Source of the DNA: Flavobacteriaceae bacterium
GTDB lineage: Bacteria; Bacteroidota; Bacteroidia; Flavobacteriales; Flavobacteriaceae
Assembly (NCBI GenBank): GCA_018647605.1
Contig: JABGSU010000052.1
Coordinates: 1-32,082, forward strand
Length of the DNA: 32,082 bases
Reading direction: 5' to 3'
The translations under genes and the position numbers were made by a program. Shown piece after piece: positions 30,365-32,082 of the stretch (position 1 is the stretch's first letter; each line of letters begins with the position of its first letter). The notes under the pieces are model-generated. The model was not told where the DNA came from. It did no database searches and saw nothing but the letters and a program-made list of their open reading frames with translations.

Positions 30365-30571
30365 ATGAAACTATTTATAATCACTTTTGTATTATTAGGC
30401 CTTGCTTTTGCTGGAATAGCAATTAAAATTTTGACCAAAAAAGGAGGAGAGTTCGCAGGTACTTGCGCCAGCCAGAGCCCCTTTCTCAACAAAGAGAATG
30501 AAACCTGCAGTTATTGTGGGAAACTACCCTCAGAACAAAACTGCCAAGCCCCCGATCCCCAGCACAACTAA
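30365..30571 (+). CDS. Small membrane-anchored Cys-rich protein
   Basis: 68 aa: one N-terminal TM helix, then CASQSPFLNKENETCSYCGKLPSEQNC with four cysteines. Confidence 0.65.
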   Translation: MKLFIITFVLLGLAFAGIAIKILTKKGGEFAGTCASQSPFLNKENETCSYCGKLPSEQNCQAPDPQHN

Positions 30572-30589
30572 TTTTTCTTCAATCCATTT

Positions 30590-31144
30590 ATGAAGAATAT
30601 TAAAATTATCATTAAAAAAGCAAAAAATCGGGATCAAAAAGCTTTTAATGAATTATTTGATCACCATTGGTCCTATCTCTATAATTTTCAGCTCAAAAAA
30701 ACTGGGAACACAGAATTGGCAGAGGAAATTTCAATCATAACATTTGCTAGAGCTTTTGATCGCATTGCTACCTTTAACGATCAATATGAATTCAAAACTT
30801 GGCTGCTCACCATTTCCAAAAACATTTACAATGATCTTTTGAGAAAGAAAAACAATAAGATTATCCTTAAAACAATATCCAACTCGAGTGACCTACAAGA
30901 GTTTTCATCCGAGGATCACCCCTCACCCGAAGAAATATTAATAACTAACGAAAATTTAGAATCTTTACTTAACAAAATTAAATCGCTCAATAAAGATTAC
31001 CGAAAGATCTTACAACTTCGCTTTTTCGAAGGACTAGCTTATAAAGAAATAAGTAAAAAAATGGATCAACCCATCAATACCATAAAAGTAAAGTTATTAA
31101 GAGCTAAAAATCTTTTAAATCAAAAAATTGAAAAGGATGCTTAG
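30590..31144 (+). CDS. ECF-type RNA polymerase sigma factor
   Basis: AFNELFDHHWSYLYNFQLKKTGNTELAEEISIITFARAFDRIATFNDQYEFKTWLLTISKNIYNDLLRKK (region 2) and LNKDYRKILQLRFFEGLAYKEISKKMDQPINTIKVKLLRAK (region 4). Confidence 0.92.
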   Translation: MKNIKIIIKKAKNRDQKAFNELFDHHWSYLYNFQLKKTGNTELAEEISIITFARAFDRIATFNDQYEFKTWLLTISKNIYNDLLRKKNNKIILKTISNSSDLQEFSSEDHPSPEEILITNENLESLLNKIKSLNKDYRKILQLRFFEGLAYKEISKKMDQPINTIKVKLLRAKNLLNQKIEKDA

Positions 31145-32082
31145 TAAAATTAAAAAACTAGGTCCTGGATTATTATTTGCTGGGGCAGCCATAGGAGTTT
31201 CTCACCTTGTACAATCCACCAGAGCTGGAGCAGATTATGGATGGGGACTGCTTTGGGCATTGCTATTAGTCAACTTATTCAAATACCCCTTTTTTCAGTT
31301 TGGACCCCGCTATGCTCTGGCTACCGGAGAAAGTTTACTAGACGGATATTTTAAACTGGGTAAAGGTTATTTGTGGATTTACTTTTTTCTAAACATTGCC
31401 ACCATGTTCACCATTCAAACTGCTGTAACCATTGTAACAGCAGGATTGGCCTCCAATCTTTTTGGAATTAGTTCCAATATGATTTATTGGAGTATCGCCG
31501 TTACGGCCATTTGTTACAGTATTCTTTTGATAGGTCGTTATCAACTTTTGGACAAAGTCATCAAAGTGATTATTATCACACTCACCATCAGTAGTATTCT
31601 GGCTGTATTGATTGCGTTTTCAAAAGAAGGAACGCCCATCGGTCTTACCCAAGTATTTCCTCAAGAAGCAGGTTTACTATTTGTAATTGCTTTTATGGGC
31701 TGGATGCCCGCTCCTATTGATATATCAATTTGGCACTCCATCTGGGTTTTAGAAAAAAAGAATGATCTTAAAAATAAATTTTCTCTCAAAGAAGGACTCT
31801 TCGATTTTAATGTCGGCTATTTGACCACTGTTTTTTTGGGAGTATGTTTTGTCGGATTGGGTGCTCTAGTTATGTTTGGTTCAGGCCTAGAATTTTCTAA
31901 TAAAGGAAATATTTTTGCAGGACAACTTATCGATTTATACACCTCAAACCTGGGAGATGCTGCCTATGGAATTATTGCAATTGCCGCATTGACAACAATG
32001 GTCAGCACTACCATCACCACTCTAGATGCTTCCCCTAGAGCCATGTCTAAAACGATTCAATTACTCTTCCATAAAAAAAACA
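31137..32082 (+). CDS. Nramp-related transporter (3' end cut by window edge)
   Basis: Open frame translating MLSKIKKLGPGLLFAGAAIGVSHLVQSTRAGADYGWGLLWALLLVNLFKYPFFQFGPRYALATGESLLDGY...FMGWMPAPIDISIWHSIW. Nramp-like fold pattern. ATG overlaps the sigma-factor stop by 8 nt. Not in the ORF track because there is no stop. Confidence 0.82.
   Translation, partial: MLSKIKKLGPGLLFAGAAIGVSHLVQSTRAGADYGWGLLWALLLVNLFKYPFFQFGPRYALATGESLLDGYFKLGKGYLWIYFFLNIATMFTIQTAVTIVTAGLASNLFGISSNMIYWSIAVTAICYSILLIGRYQLLDKVIKVIIITLTISSILAVLIAFSKEGTPIGLTQVFPQEAGLLFVIAFMGWMPAPIDISIWHSIWVLEKKNDLKNKFSLKEGLFDFNVGYLTTVFLGVCFVGLGALVMFGSGLEFSNKGNIFAGQLIDLYTSNLGDAAYGIIAIAALTTMVSTTITTLDASPRAMSKTIQLLFHKKN

Noticed and set aside
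1-32082. CRISPR arrays, transposases, phage genes, toxin-antitoxin or defence systems
   Set aside because: Searched by eye for direct repeats, terminal inverted repeats and characteristic proteins; none found.

Overview
The window looks like an AT-rich chromosomal segment from a Bacteroidota genome, probably Flavobacteriia. That placement is inferred from gene content, TAnnTTTG-like -7 boxes and weak Shine-Dalgarno usage. The left ~9.7 kb is a compact minus-strand methionine/SAM operon: metK, metY-like, metX, osmC-like, metZ-like, metH N-half, metH C-half, metF (truncated by the window edge). It is preceded by a leader that matches the SAM-II riboswitch core. The rest is mostly housekeeping: a deoxynucleoside kinase, a membrane pyrophosphatase, pdhB, a DUF151/UVR nuclease-like protein, thyA, a class V aminotransferase, folA, fabD, a DegT-family aminotransferase, tRNA-Leu(UAG), an M20 peptidase, hemW, ruvC and a DUF456 protein. 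Accessory content consists of two convergent Stealth-family phosphotransferases next to a secreted alkaline phosphatase, a CotH-like protein, a small secreted ankyrin-like protein behind a long AT-rich leader, and a Cys-rich peptide / ECF sigma / divergent Nramp-like cluster cut by the right edge. I see no CRISPR array, transposon, prophage or obvious defence system. The best candidate for something new is the expression platform of the SAM-II leader. It contains two nested alternative pairings and a duplicated TAAAGCA(A) element next to the metK start codon, which suggests a strand-exchange translational switch. The divergent Nramp-like transporter coupled to an ECF sigma factor and the paired Stealth genes are secondary candidates.
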